The position numbers and the translations under genes are program-made. This document shows, in pieces, positions 15,904-26,298 of a DNA stretch of 64,000 nucleotides. The notes under the pieces are model-generated. The model did no database searches and was not told the DNA's origin. It was given only the letters and a program-made list of their open reading frames with translations. The DNA lies in NCBI GenBank assembly GCA_023374025.1, contig SIJG01000001.1:5028828-5092827 (forward strand). The letters are read 5' to 3'. Source of the DNA: Heterodera schachtii (lineage: Eukaryota > Nematoda > Chromadorea > Rhabditida > Heteroderidae). Every line of letters starts with the position of its first letter. The stretch's first letter is position 1.

Positions 15904-16183
15904 ACCCAACTCGTACTAAGTAGGCCAACTCGTACCGTTTTTGGCTCTAGTGTACTTTATGAGTCTAATCGAGTTTTATGAGTCCAATCGATTTTTATGA
16001 GCCCAAACAAAATTTTTCCATCCATAACTTCTTTCAAACTTGATCAAATTTTTTGAAACTTAGTGTGTAGATAGAGAATTTTAAGGGCGAATGATACCAA
16101 GAATGTTTTATTTGGTTGACTAACAAAAGTTATGACGATTTTTTGTCGAAAAACAGTACGAGTTGGCCTTGTACGAGTTGGGT
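15904..16183. mobile_element. Foldback element A5 with mosaic tip
   Basis: Left tip ACCCAACTCGTAC then GGCCAACTCGTACC; right tip GTACGAGTTGGCCTTGTACG, then AGTTGGGT. Just inside the left tip lies a second, unrelated tip word (CTAGTGTACTTTATGAGTC and two more TTTATGAG copies) that is the tip of the element at 22.9 kb. The right inner arm has GCGAATGATACCAAGAATG, a family A core variant. Confidence 0.6.
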
Positions 16184-16543
16184 GTCGTCCTATACATTTC
16201 CACTGCCTAGCGGGGGATGCGCCTAACAAATAAGGTTCAACCAAACCACTAGTTACCAAAAATTACTGAATTAGCCTCACAAAAATAGGCATAATGTCAG
16301 GGTTACATTAAAAAAAACTGATTTTCTTTGATTTTCCACTCGCATTTATGGATTCTGTAAAATGCGGAAAAATATCGTGAGACGCATTCGCAACAGTTAT
16401 AGATCATTTACTGCCGATAAAATAAGGAATTTTTGGTCAATCCTTGATTTTGCATGTTTACCGATTGAAATAAAAAGTTCAAAAAATGCAATCATATCAC
16501 ATTACATTTAATATCAGCTAATACAAATTCCTTTTGCCTAACT

Positions 16544-17915
16544 ATGCCTCTTCATTGGACTTCTGTGGACACTCGCAACGCAATTTTATGCGCCGCCGTT
16601 CCTTCCATTGGCGCCTTCATGGGCTCAACGATGGCCATCAAAGATCAGGAATTGGTTCAATTCCTCAAGGTTTGCTGACACCAGAGGTGAGCAATTAACT
16701 CCAATCAGCTTTTAGAATCAGAACTTTCCTTCTTTCACCCGTTGTTGCAAATACAATTATTTGCTGGCCAACACTGCCGTCACCATTCCATTCGGTTACG
16801 CGTCCTATTTGGTCTACAAAATTGGAGGAGGTTTGTTAAGTCAAAATTGCTGCGTAAGAAATCAACTCACACTTTTAGCATAACATGCTTGTCGTTGTGA
16901 AACATAAATTAAATTAAATTTGAGAAAACCGTTAGGACTACCAAATAATGGCTCTATTGCAGTTCACACGACACAAAAAAAGACTAGACCAATAAACCAA
17001 TTTTTTGAAGTTTTCTGGCCATAACTTTTTTGAGGCTCAACAAATTTTTTTTTCAAACTGTAGATTAGTGAAGGACTCTTGGGGCTATCAATTACTAGTA
17101 TAATGTTTGGTTCTGGTCAGTTTTATGCACCCATGTATATTATGCGTCCCATGGATGGTTATCCTCAGTTTCTTAGGCCAGAACTTTTTTCTTACTTGGT
17201 CAATACCTATATTCTTGGTATCAAACGAAAGCTTAAGGTCTATAGAAGCTTTTGTTTTTTCATTGTAATTCCTTTTTTAATGCCAATTTGCTTTTTTCTT
17301 GCATTTATAAAATCCAGAGACTTTTTTCTTTCGTTTGATACCAAGAATAAAGGTATTGATTGACCAAGTAAGGATATCGCCTACGAAACTAAGGATGGTC
17401 ATTCATGGGACGCATAAAACCGACCAGAACCGAATCTTTTTGCATGATTCTGAGAAAAGTTATGGTGCTTGATTAAATTATTTATGGTCGTATGAACCGC
17501 AATAAAGCCTAAATAATACCAAATTGAGGCTTAAAATCAGCCAAAACATGTGCTACAACTGTTTTTTTCAGGATTTGATTACACGGACACGACTGTTGCA
17601 TTGGGACTGTACGGGGCGACGGTGCTCAGCGGCTGTTTTTTGGTGCCCATGCTCAAGAAGCAGGATACCAAGGCGGTAGGCAACCTACAAGTTCATCTTC
17701 CTCAGCTCCAAGTCCAACCCTTTAAGCTGACTGCCAACGCTGTTGTCCTTGCCGGACTTTCCGTCGCCACTTCATTGGCTTTCTACAACATCGACAAGAT
17801 TTCCGCTTATTGGACGTGAGTTTATTTTGGGAGTTGTGTCGATTATGTCAGCCAATTCAGCATGCCCTTCACTCTTTTGGCCATTTTATACGCTGGACTT
17901 ACGGTGAAGGCTTGA
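16544..17915 (+). CDS. Translocator protein TSPO, copy 1
   Basis: TspO/MBR family, a five-helix membrane protein of the outer mitochondrial membrane that binds cholesterol and porphyrins in other animals. Exons 16544-16669, 16716-16830, 17572-17675, 17727-17815, 17861-17915 sum to 163 codons in frame. Seen: VPSIGAFMGS in helix 1, FPSFTRCCKYNYLL, FGYASYLVYKIGGGF (family GYxSYLVW-type motif), ALGLYGATVLSGCFLVP, and ATSLAFYNIDKISAYWT. A paralogue with the same exon structure lies at 23.5 kb. Copy 1 ends about 29 residues earlier (GLTVKA then stop), and its second intron is 741 bp against 45 bp in copy 2 because it holds an inverted-repeat element. Whether the shorter protein is functional is unknown. 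Confidence 0.8.
16920..17540. mobile_element. Inverted-repeat element in TSPO intron (A8)
   Basis: An inner hairpin (about 17107-17435) has GGTTCTGGTCAGTTTTATGC on the left and GCATAAAACCGACCAGAACC on the right. The centre-facing arms read TTGGTATCAAACGAAAGC and CTTTCGTTTGATACCAAG, a variant of the family A core. An outer, weaker pair (ATTGCAGTTCACACGAC and GTCGTATGAACCGCAAT) suggests the full element spans about 16925-17535. It lies wholly in intron 2 of TSPO copy 1 and is absent from copy 2. Confidence 0.65.
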
Positions 17916-18112
17916 AATGTTTGAACTCGGCTGCCTTTTTTTGGATTGTCATTTTATGTTAACTCATCTTTTGTTGAGTTAGGAATATTTTACTTCCAAG
18001 TAAATTGTCTCGACATTTGCCATAACATTAATTATTTGGTAGGATGAGCTCTTTAAATATATTTTTTTTTCAATTCTCAATTTATCGTTTATTTTATCTA
18101 AACGGTTTTATT

Positions 18113-19902
18113 ATGAGTACCGCATCCGAAAGTGGAAGTGACAAAATTGTGTTCCAAAAGGTTTGTGCTCAATGGTCCTGGGTTTTCTACAAAAGTCGAT
18201 TGCTTTAAGAATGTTACTGGGCGAGGTAGCCAGGTTTTGGATGACGCCGAGTTTGTTAAAATGTATGATCGGTCGACTTTGAAAACCTTGGTACTTTTCC
18301 CTATTAAAATGCTAATTTTGGTGGTCCTATTCAGAACACTTCCTCAGCCAATGACAACGCACAGTCAAACCAACAGAAAGAACAGGTTCAGAAGGTTGGT
18401 AGCTCATTTCCTTCTGTCTGACTTTTTTTCATTACTTTAATTAATTTATTTTTCAGTGGAAAGTCGGTGACCAATGCATGGCACTCTACGAAGTTGACGG
18501 AAAGTGGTACCCGGCCAAAATTGAGCAGATTTCGCCTGTAAAAAACACATGCACTGTCTCTTACATTGGTTACGACCAAAAGGCCATTCTGAAGTTGGAG
18601 GACATTTTGGGGTATGTTTTTTTTTATAAATCAGCGAATCCCTTCAAATATAATCGAATGTTGGCTGTTTTTGGAACTATAAAGGGTTTTTACTTGTTTG
18701 GTTATAACTTCTATTTTGATCCAGTAGTGCCGAATTTGCCGCAAATTCGCACTTTCAACACCATTCGGTTGATCTCAATTGGTACTTCAACACTTCTCAC
18801 TCCCTTTCATTTTTTGAACAAACTCCGCCCATAAAGCGTAGAAGACTGTCCATCGAACAGCCAATTGTGAGTTTAACCAGCGGAAATAGTTGCAATGAAT
18901 AGTAGCTGTTTCGATGGAATTTGGCGGATTCTTCAAAGTGCCGGACATTCCGCAGCACATCCTCGAGGGCAAAAGCGGTCCAAAGTGGCGGGAAAGAGAG
19001 GGACGACCTGGCGGTCAGAAGGAATGGCATGAGACCACTGACAGGAAGCGGCCAAAAACTTCCGATTATTTTGCATACCTTCGCTTTCTCTTCCGGATGG
19101 CCCCGCGCCAACCTTCGATTGGACAGCATAAAATAAATGAACTGTATAAATGTTCGACTTCGGTTGCAGAGCGTTTCTTTTCCACTTATGGTCTGTTCTC
19201 GACCAATTTGTCTCATTGTCAGGCATTGAATAAATTTTTGCTCGAGACCAATTGTTGCATTGGCAATGAGAAAAGCGGCACCGCAACGGACAACTTAAAA
19301 ACCCCAGATTTCATTAGTGAAAACAGCACAACTGTCCGTTTATATTTGGAGGGAATACATGACAAGCTCAGACCAAATATGTCAGGAATTGTCGTTAGCA
19401 ACTTATTCATTTTTTGTTTAAGTGAATCCGATGTTGAAGCTGCCGATGACCATGGCGATGAGCGTGAAGCGGAAGGGACAAGCGGAACGACTACTAAGGC
19501 AAAGGACAAATTGGAGAAAGCAATTTCCCCTTTCCTCAGATTGCGGACAACGATGTGAAAAAAGATGCATTTCCGGTATCTTCTTTCAGGCCTTTTACAC
19601 CGAGGGGAAGGGGTGGGTTGTCTCGAGACAGCCCTAGTATATGTCTTCTTTCACAAATTACGAGTCCGTCCTGATAAATTTAGATCCCGGATTTATGTCC
19701 TCCACCACCGCCATCGATGTTTGGAAAGATAGCCGTTGCGGGCAATGAGAAGGAGGCACTGACCAACATGCTTATGTCGTGGTACATGTCCGGATACCAC
19801 ACCGGTCTGATTCCGCCTTTCATTCTATTTGGTTCAGAAAGCGTTTTAGGCTTCTACCAGGGCGTTATGCATGAGAAGACGACCCGTCAGAAGCCAAAAT
19901 AG
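18113..19902 (+). CDS. Survival motor neuron protein SMN
   Basis: Core of the SMN complex that assembles Sm rings on spliceosomal snRNAs. Exons 18113-18160, 18234-18290, 18335-18394, 18457-18611, 18725-18866, 19540-19575 (uncertain), 19684-19804, 19850-19902; the sum is 224 codons in frame. Seen: N-terminal DDAEFVKMYDRS (Gemin2-binding-like helix), a Tudor domain beginning WKVGDQCMALYEVDGKWYPA with SYIGYDQKA, a basic RRRLS segment, a proline run CPPPPPSMF, and the C-terminal YG box MLMSWYMSGYHTGFYQG, which drives oligomerisation. The large intron 18867-19539 holds a 214-codon plus-strand open frame that I do not recognise and treat as chance. The start lies 198 bp after TSPO copy 1 on the same strand. 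The family call is very firm. Confidence 0.9.
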
Positions 19903-20254
19903 ATAACGTTGTCATATGGCTTAAAAATCATCTCACTGGTTGCTGTCCATTTTTATTGTCTCTCCCCTCCCTCAGTTATTGTTTAATTTTCTTGTTCTGA
20001 CATAAATTGCCGGTCAACATTTTTAAAAGCAATAAACGGATAGCCTTTATTGAAGCGTAAACACAAAAACATGAAACATTTTGAAAAAAATATGAAGGCG
20101 TTCGACTGCATAGCTCAAATGCGATGCTTTAGTTTATAGGCAGAATTTTTTGTTAATTATGGTTTTTGCTGAAAAGAATTCGAAAAGTTGACTAAACAAA
20201 GCACAGAAAAGCGTCAGTTTGTGCATCCCATAGCCGAGTGGTTCTTTGCGCTTG

Positions 20255-20635
20255 TCACAGTCCCTTCAAAGGGTCCACTTTCACCACCTTCGGCGCTTGT
20301 GCATTTGCCTTTTCCTCTTCGGCTTTTTTCGCTGCAGCTTTCTGCTGTTTTAGGCGCATTGCTTCTGCGTCCCTTTCCATCCGTTTCTCAGTGGACGTGC
20401 CCTTACACAAAGAATGAAGTGTATGTAATTAGGGATTGTTTTCGAAAAATTGTCGAAATTCAATTTTATCCCTGTGGTTTTTAAGTTGTCTGTCAGCTTG
20501 CTAATCTCAACACACCTGCTCTTGCTTTTTTTGCTGTTGCTGTTTCTTCAAATTGCGCTCCCGGGCCAAGTCGCGTTGGTTACCACCTAAAGCGAAGGCA
20601 AATTTACGCGTAATTTCGATTTAATTACGAGTCAT
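20255..20635 (-). CDS. SERF / MOAG-4 (4F5 family) small basic protein
   Basis: Small EDRK-rich factor; C. elegans MOAG-4 modifies protein aggregation. Three minus-strand exons: 20629-20635 (only 7 nt: ATG ACT C), 20516-20586, 20255-20401; 75 codons in frame. The joined N-terminus is MTRGNQRDLARERNLKKQQQ, which matches the family signature. The rest is rich in Lys, Ala, Glu and Gln and ends VVKVDPLKGL. It is convergent with smn-1; the stops lie about 350 bp apart. Confidence 0.85.
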
Positions 20636-22490
20636 TTTATACGAAATGTTCTTGTTGTGAAGAAATCAAGAAAGTGCAATGTGTAAGTGCAACTGTAATT
20701 AATTGGTTTAACCTAAAACATTAAATTAAGTAACAATTGTTGCGATGAATTAAACAAAATGATTTTAAAACGAATGAGCTGACCGAAGAATGGATAATAA
20801 GCTGACAAAATTTACTCAGTATTTCGTTTGTGAATGGGAGAAAATGGAGCTAATTGTAAGTATGACGAAGAACCAGTTTTAATAAAGGAACCCCCTCGTC
20901 TTGTCCTCTCAGCTTTTGTGTTCCCTTGTCCCCCCCCCCCCCCACAGAATGATTATTGTGCGGCGGTTGAGTGCTTAAACATGTTGGAAGAATTGGGGCA
21001 AAGATTATTACATAGTATGCCAATGAAGAGAAATGCCAGAGAAAAATGCAATACTCATTTTGGCCTATGGAAGTTTTTTTCCGCCTTACAGATTCCATCC
21101 AATTTTTGTATACCGGTAAATTAAATAAATTATTCTGCACAGAATTTATCTAAATTTTTGTAAGGCCGTTTTAGTCTGGAAAAATTAGTCGAATTGAATA
21201 TTTTCAATGGAAAGCACATAATATTTTAGAAAATTTCTTATTTCATTAAAGAGAAATTAAAAACCAAGTATTTTCTAATGGATCAACAGTCGGTCCAAAA
21301 TTCCGATCATTTATGGGGTATAGCCCGGGGACATGTGAACATTGGAGTTCACCCGAGGTAAAAACCCTTTTCCCCGGGCGACGAACGGGCTGCTGTCCTT
21401 CGACGGACGGTTTTGCACCGCTCGGCTCTTCCTTCCCTGTTAGTCCTGCTTGGACTCGTCGACGATGTGAATCGCATCCCCTCTCTTCTTCGGTTGCTCC
21501 AGCTGGCGGGAGACTTACACAGACTTATGGGTATTCTGGATAGTGGGAGTGAATTGCTGCGAGCGGGATGATCTTTGGCTGGATGCTTCAATCCGTTCGA
21601 GTCTTCCTTACGCGCTTGCCTTCCTTGAATTCGTTGACACCTGAAAGGCACCCGTCTCCTTATACGGGTGCTCCGGCTGGCGCGAGACTGACATCAATTG
21701 TTGTGCGATACCCCGACTGGCGGGTGTAGCTGACAGCCTAGAACTCGCTTATATTTCGGGCCACCTCCCGGTCTTCTCCGGCTGAGGGGATAAGACTGTT
21801 GTGGTAAAGGAAGGACATAGGGAAGGAATCTGAAGCGGGTGCCAGGAAAAGGGATGTGTGAGTCGGGAATGGGCTCCTTCCGGCCCCGCACGACATTTGA
21901 TCGGCGAAATAAATATAAAAATGACAAAAATGTGGAGGAGGGAGCAGCGAAAATGAAATGATAGGGAAGAGGTGAAGGAACAAAGCGACTTTGGAGTGAG
22001 GGAATAACGACCCCTCAGGGGGGGGGGAAGCGCTTAAATAGAGCTGAGGGGGCGCGCAAAGATAGTGCAGGTGGACAAATTAGCTATGTAGGTTCGGTTT
22101 GTATGTAGGGCGAAAATACGGCGGTGATAAATCCAACTGCGAGTTGTCGGCGAGGTGGAAGCGGCGAGAAACTCGCGGTGCAAATGTTAAACCCATTTGA
22201 GTCCCGGTGGCATTTGGGCACTTCAGTCCCGGGTTTTTATAATTTAATACTTTTTCAATCCCTTGGAATTTATGACCAAAATTCGTGATTTTATATCATA
22301 TTTTTGGCAGCCCAACTCATGATTAAATTCACAGCCCTAATTACTATGAGTACAAAAAGAATAGAATTTCTCAACACACCGTCCGAAAAATGAGATGTGT
22401 ACCAATAAATAGAGAGTGCAGAGAAAAAACAATATCTTTTTTTTTCTATTTTTTCTCTCCCTGTGGCGTCTATCTTACATATCGGTTTAC
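20636..22490. other. Gene-free region, part GC-rich
   Basis: 20636-21300 is AT-rich with a C run (20929-20944) and no recognised gene. 21310-22200 is clearly more GC-rich than its surroundings. It contains two related segments around 21497-21528 and 21668-21696 (GCTCCAGCTGGCGGGAGACT and GCTCCGGCTGGCGCGAGACT). Its composition suggests a repeat, perhaps a solo terminal repeat of a retroelement, but I cannot define ends or coding sequence. Confidence 0.4.
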
Positions 22491-22897
22491 CTCAGTTGGG
22501 CGCGCACGGTTGGGCGCTCACGTTTGGGCGCGCACGGTTGGGCGCCAGCATGTTTTTCCACTTTAGCTTTCTATAACTTTTTTCTTTGTCATCCAAATCC
22601 CACATTCTTGGTATTATTCGAAAGCTTAACATGTTTAGAAGCTTTTTCTAAGCTATTGCTTAGCGATTAGACAATTACTAAAAAAGTTATAACATGAAAT
22701 TTCAAAAAATGCAAAATTTTTGAAGTTTTTTATGAATAAAATTTTTTCCAGGCTTAAAAATCTATTCTTTTTTTTGTTAGGCTAATAGAGCATGTTTAGA
22801 GCTTTCGAATGATACCAAGAATATTGGATTTGGATGCCAACGAAAAAAGCTTAAGTGGAAAAGCATGCTGGCGCCCAACCGTGCGCGCCCAACTGAG
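22491..22897. mobile_element. Foldback element A6
   Basis: Left end CTCAGTTGGGCGCGCACGG pairs with right end CCGTGCGCGCCCAACTGAG. The left tip contains four copies of TTGGGCGC. The inner arms carry TTGGTATTATTCGAAAGC and GAGCTTTCGAATGATACCAA. Non-coding. The right end is interrupted by the duplication made by element A7. Confidence 0.75.
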
Positions 22898-23362
22898 CGA
22901 GGGCTCTAGTGCACTTTATGAGTCCAATCGACTTTTATGAGTCCAATTGAGTTTTATGAGTCCAATCAATTGACAATCCCGGGTTTTTATACAATAACTT
23001 TGTTCATGTTCGAACAAATCCTATCTTTTTGGTATCATTCGAAAGCACAAAGTCTAACGAAGCTAAAATATATAAAATCGCAGCGTTCAGGCAATTACCA
23101 AAAAAGATTTGATTAATTAAGCATATTGTTGATTATTTTAGTTTGTAACTTTCTTAAAATGTTATAATTCTCTTGTTTTCTCGTATTATTACATTAATTA
23201 GACTTTGTGCTTTCGAATGATACCAAAAAGATAGGATTTGTTCGAACATGAACAAAGTTATCGTATAAAAACCCGGGATTGTCAATTGATTGGACTCATA
23301 AAACTCAATTGGACTCATAAAAGTCGATTGGACTCATAAAGTGCACTAGAGCCCTGAGCGAG
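22893..23362. mobile_element. Foldback element A7 with 9-bp target duplication
   Basis: Element 22902-23353 starts GGCTCTAGTGCACTTTATG and ends with the inverse. It is flanked by identical CTGAGCGAG at 22893-22901 and 23354-23362. Each arm has three TTTATGAGTCCAAT words, then CCCGGGTTTTTATAC. The core TTTTTGGTATCATTCGAAAG and its inverse sit near the centre. The arms are almost perfectly complementary, so the insertion should be young. It lands exactly at the end of A6. Confidence 0.85.
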
Positions 23363-23505
23363 TCCGTTACATATTTTTAGTATTAGGAAAAACAACATTT
23401 ATTTATCTTGTTTTAAATTTAAAAAAATCATTTTAAATCGTCTTTTATTCGTTATCATAGCGATTCACACTCCGTCTCAATCGATATATTCAATTTGTCT
23501 TCACT

Positions 23506-24270
23506 ATGCCTCTTCATTGGACTTCTGTGGACACTCGCAACGCACTTTTGTGCGCCGCCGTTCCTTCCATTGGCGCCTTAGTGGGCTCAACGATGGCCAT
23601 CAAAGACCAGAAATTGCTTAAATTCCTCAAGGTTTGCTGACACCAGAGGTGAGCAATTAATTCCAATCAGCTTTTAGAATCAAAATTTTCCTTCTTTCGC
23701 CCGTTGTGGCAAATACAATTACTTGCTGGCCAACACTGCCGTCACCATTCCATTCGGTTACGCTTCTTATTTGGTCTACAAAATTGGAGGAGGTGTCAGG
23801 TTTTTTGACAATTAATGGATGAAAAGGAATGATTCAGGATTCAGTTGCACCGACTCAAAAATCGCAATGGGACTGTACGGTGCGACGCTGCTCAGCGGCT
23901 GTTTTTTGGTGCCCACGCTCAAAAAACATGATATCAAGGCGGTAGGCAACCTACAAGTTCATCTTGCCATTTCCAAGTCCAACCCTTTAAGCTGACTGCC
24001 AACGCTGTTGTCCTTGCCGGACTTTCCGTCGCCACTTCAGTGGCTTTCTACAACATCGACAAGATTTCCGCTTATTGGACGTGAGTTTATTTTGGGAGTT
24101 GTGTCGATTGTATTTGCCAATTCAGCATGCCCTTCACTCTTTGGGCCATTTTCTGCGCTGGGCTTACGGTGAAGGCGATTTGCTCCGTTAGGAAGGGCGA
24201 TGGAACGCACTCTAAACTCTTAAAATTTGAGCAAGAGGGCTCGAATGCTTTTGATACAAATGAGGAATAA
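23506..24270 (+). CDS. Translocator protein TSPO, copy 2
   Basis: Paralogue of the gene at 16.5 kb, nearly identical in exons 1-2 and 4. Exons 23506-23631, 23678-23792, 23838-23941, 23992-24080, 24126-24270; 193 codons in frame. Compared with copy 1, exon 3 differs most (ends ALKKHD-like LKKHDIKAL against LKKQDTKAL). The C-terminus continues past GLTVKA into ICSVRKGDG and an acidic tail ending AFDTNEE. Introns are all short (45-50 bp). The upstream flank is two abutting foldback elements. Function as for copy 1. Confidence 0.8.
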
Positions 24271-24476
24271 TTCATCCTGCTCTGCTTAAAATACGATGAT
24301 GATCAATATACCTATCTCTTTTTGATCGTTTTATTTGTGTTAACTCATCGCTTGTTTAATTAGGAATAAATTTGCAGGGTGCACTACGTTTCGCCCCGCC
24401 GGTTTCTCCAGCCCTCCGGATCAGTTCCCTCCCGCATCGTTCACCCCCCAGAAAAAAAAAAATTTTCTCTAACCTA

Positions 24477-25226
24477 CAAATTTTGGTAATACTGTAGTTT
24501 GTCCCCCCCCCCCCCTTTTTTGTAAAAAAAATTTTCTAAATTTTTTTAGCCTAAAAACAAGTTTCCAGGGGTTTTTGGGGTCGCTGATCACAAATCCGGC
24601 ATCCATTTCGGCCAATTTCGAATCCCGAATTGGAACAAAAAGTCGAAAATTCAAATTTTTCGAATTTTTAGACCAAAAATGCGAAATTTGAATTTTCGAC
24701 TTTTTGTTCGAATTCGGGTCCGGGATTCGAAATTGGCCGAAATGGATGCCGGATTCGTGATCAGCGACTCCAAAAACCCCTGGAAATTTGTTTTTAGGCT
24801 AAAAAAATTTAGAAAATTTTTTTTACAAAAAAGGGGGGGGGGGGACAAACTACAGTATTACCGGTACTTATATGGTTCGTACGCCACAAATTTAAAATTT
24901 TTTTTAATCATCTTAGATTGCTTGGAAAGTCATTTATATGGTTTTCAGGGGGCGCTGAACACGATTATAACATCTATTTAGACCAATTTCGAACCCCGGA
25001 AACGGATTAGACCTAAAGTCGAAATCAGCCAAAAGCCGAAAATTCAAACTTTTTCAACAATATAATCCTTTTCCGGAGTTCGAAATTGGTCTAAATTTAT
25101 GTTATAATCGTGTTCAGCGACCCTGAAAACCATATACGTGACTTTTCTAAGCAACCTAAGATGATTTTAAAAAAATTTTAAATTTGTGGCGTACGAACCA
25201 TATAAGTACCGTATTACCCAAATTTT
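24477..25226. mobile_element. Hairpin element B1 carrying nested B2
   Basis: B1 begins GGTAATACTGTAGTTTGTCC at 24485 and ends with the inverse at 24862. It is a near-perfect hairpin with centre around 24665. CAAATTTT flanks it at 24477-24484 and 25219-25226, an 8-bp duplication. Its last eight bases, GTATTACC (24855-24862), are repeated at 25211-25218 because B2 inserted there. The arms contain the conserved stretch TTTTTGGGGTCGCTGATCAC and C/G homopolymers. No protein is encoded. Confidence 0.85.
24863..25210. mobile_element. Hairpin element B2 nested in B1
   Basis: Starts GGTACTTATATGGTTCGTAC and ends GTACGAACCATATAAGTACC. It is flanked by GTATTACC on both sides (24855-24862 and 25211-25218), an 8-bp duplication. 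The arms contain GGTTTTCAGGGGGCGCTGAA and its counterpart TTCAGCGACCCTGAAAACC, the same core as B1. Non-coding. Confidence 0.85.
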
Positions 25227-26298
25227 TTTAGAAAAAAATCAGGAAATTTTTTTTAATTTCAGTGAATTTTGGAAAATTTTTGAGAAAAACTAACTCATCA
25301 TCCAATTTTAATCGCAGAATTTTTATCAAAATTTTTTGAAATTTTCTTATAAAAATTTACTAATGTTTTTTTTTAATTTCTAGGTTAGAGAAATTAAAAA
25401 ATATATATTTTACTTCGGCGATGACCTTTTACTCATCAAATAATAATTTTTTTCTTTTTAAAATATAATTAAAAAATGCCCACTTGGTGATGTACAATAA
25501 AAGTTAAGGTCCTCAGACATTACAGAATGATTTGCATAACCTATCAAATGAAATTCCTTCCGACCAAATGATACTGTAGGTAGGTTACATTTGAATTTTA
25601 AGAAAAACCTAAAATTGATTTTTTAAATTTAGGGGAAAATTAAAATTTTTTGAAAGTCTCGTGTTTTTTTTTTGGTCTCGGGAAATTTTCGGTCTCGAAC
25701 AGCACTGATAGGTAATTGTAATCATTATCTTTAAAGTAAATATTAGGTTTATTAAAGTTGGTTTGTTTTCATTTTCGATTGTGGAAACCAGTTTGTCTTC
25801 TGTTTTGTGTGTCATTTCATTACAAAATCAATTAATTCGCCTGTGCGAAATGATCCCGATTATCTCACCCTTTCATTCGCATTAAAGTGCAGGATATTTT
25901 AAAGCCCAAAATTTAATCTCTTTGGTCGACCTTGCAATGAATTCATTTTCAGAAGGAAAATTGCATTTATAAATTATTTCCTTCCTCTTTATTTATGCAA
26001 TAAAATAACAAAACAAATAATTGCCGATGGCCTCCAGCTGAGTTTACTGGGTTATGCACTTTGGTACTTTGCTTTTCATTTTACGTTGTTACAATTAACG
26101 GAATTGCACCCTAAAAAACAACCTCATATTCTGTCAAAAAAAAAATGTATAAATAATTCAGCGTCTGACCCGAAAACTTTATTTTGACATCAAATGCAGT
26201 CCCGTTATTTTACAGTAAAAAAATACGGCAATCGATCGGTGTGTTGCTTCTGCTAATTAGTCATTACTCATCATTATCATTCACAACGTTCATTTTTA
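25227..26298. other. AT-rich gene-free stretch
   Basis: Very AT-rich sequence with no recognisable coding frame or further clear inverted repeat. It probably contains upstream sequence of the gene model starting at 26299. Confidence 0.4.

Noticed and set aside
18914..19558. 214-codon plus-strand open frame inside the large smn-1 intron, and shorter minus-strand frames over it
   Set aside because: No domain or compositional sign of coding was recognised, and only the last part overlaps a plausible smn-1 exon. Length alone is not enough.
23942..23991. Apparent frameshift making TSPO copy 2 a pseudogene
   Set aside because: The one-base length difference from copy 1 lies in a 50-51 bp intron (GTAGGC to TTTAAG); with it removed both copies keep frame as KALTANAVVLAG.
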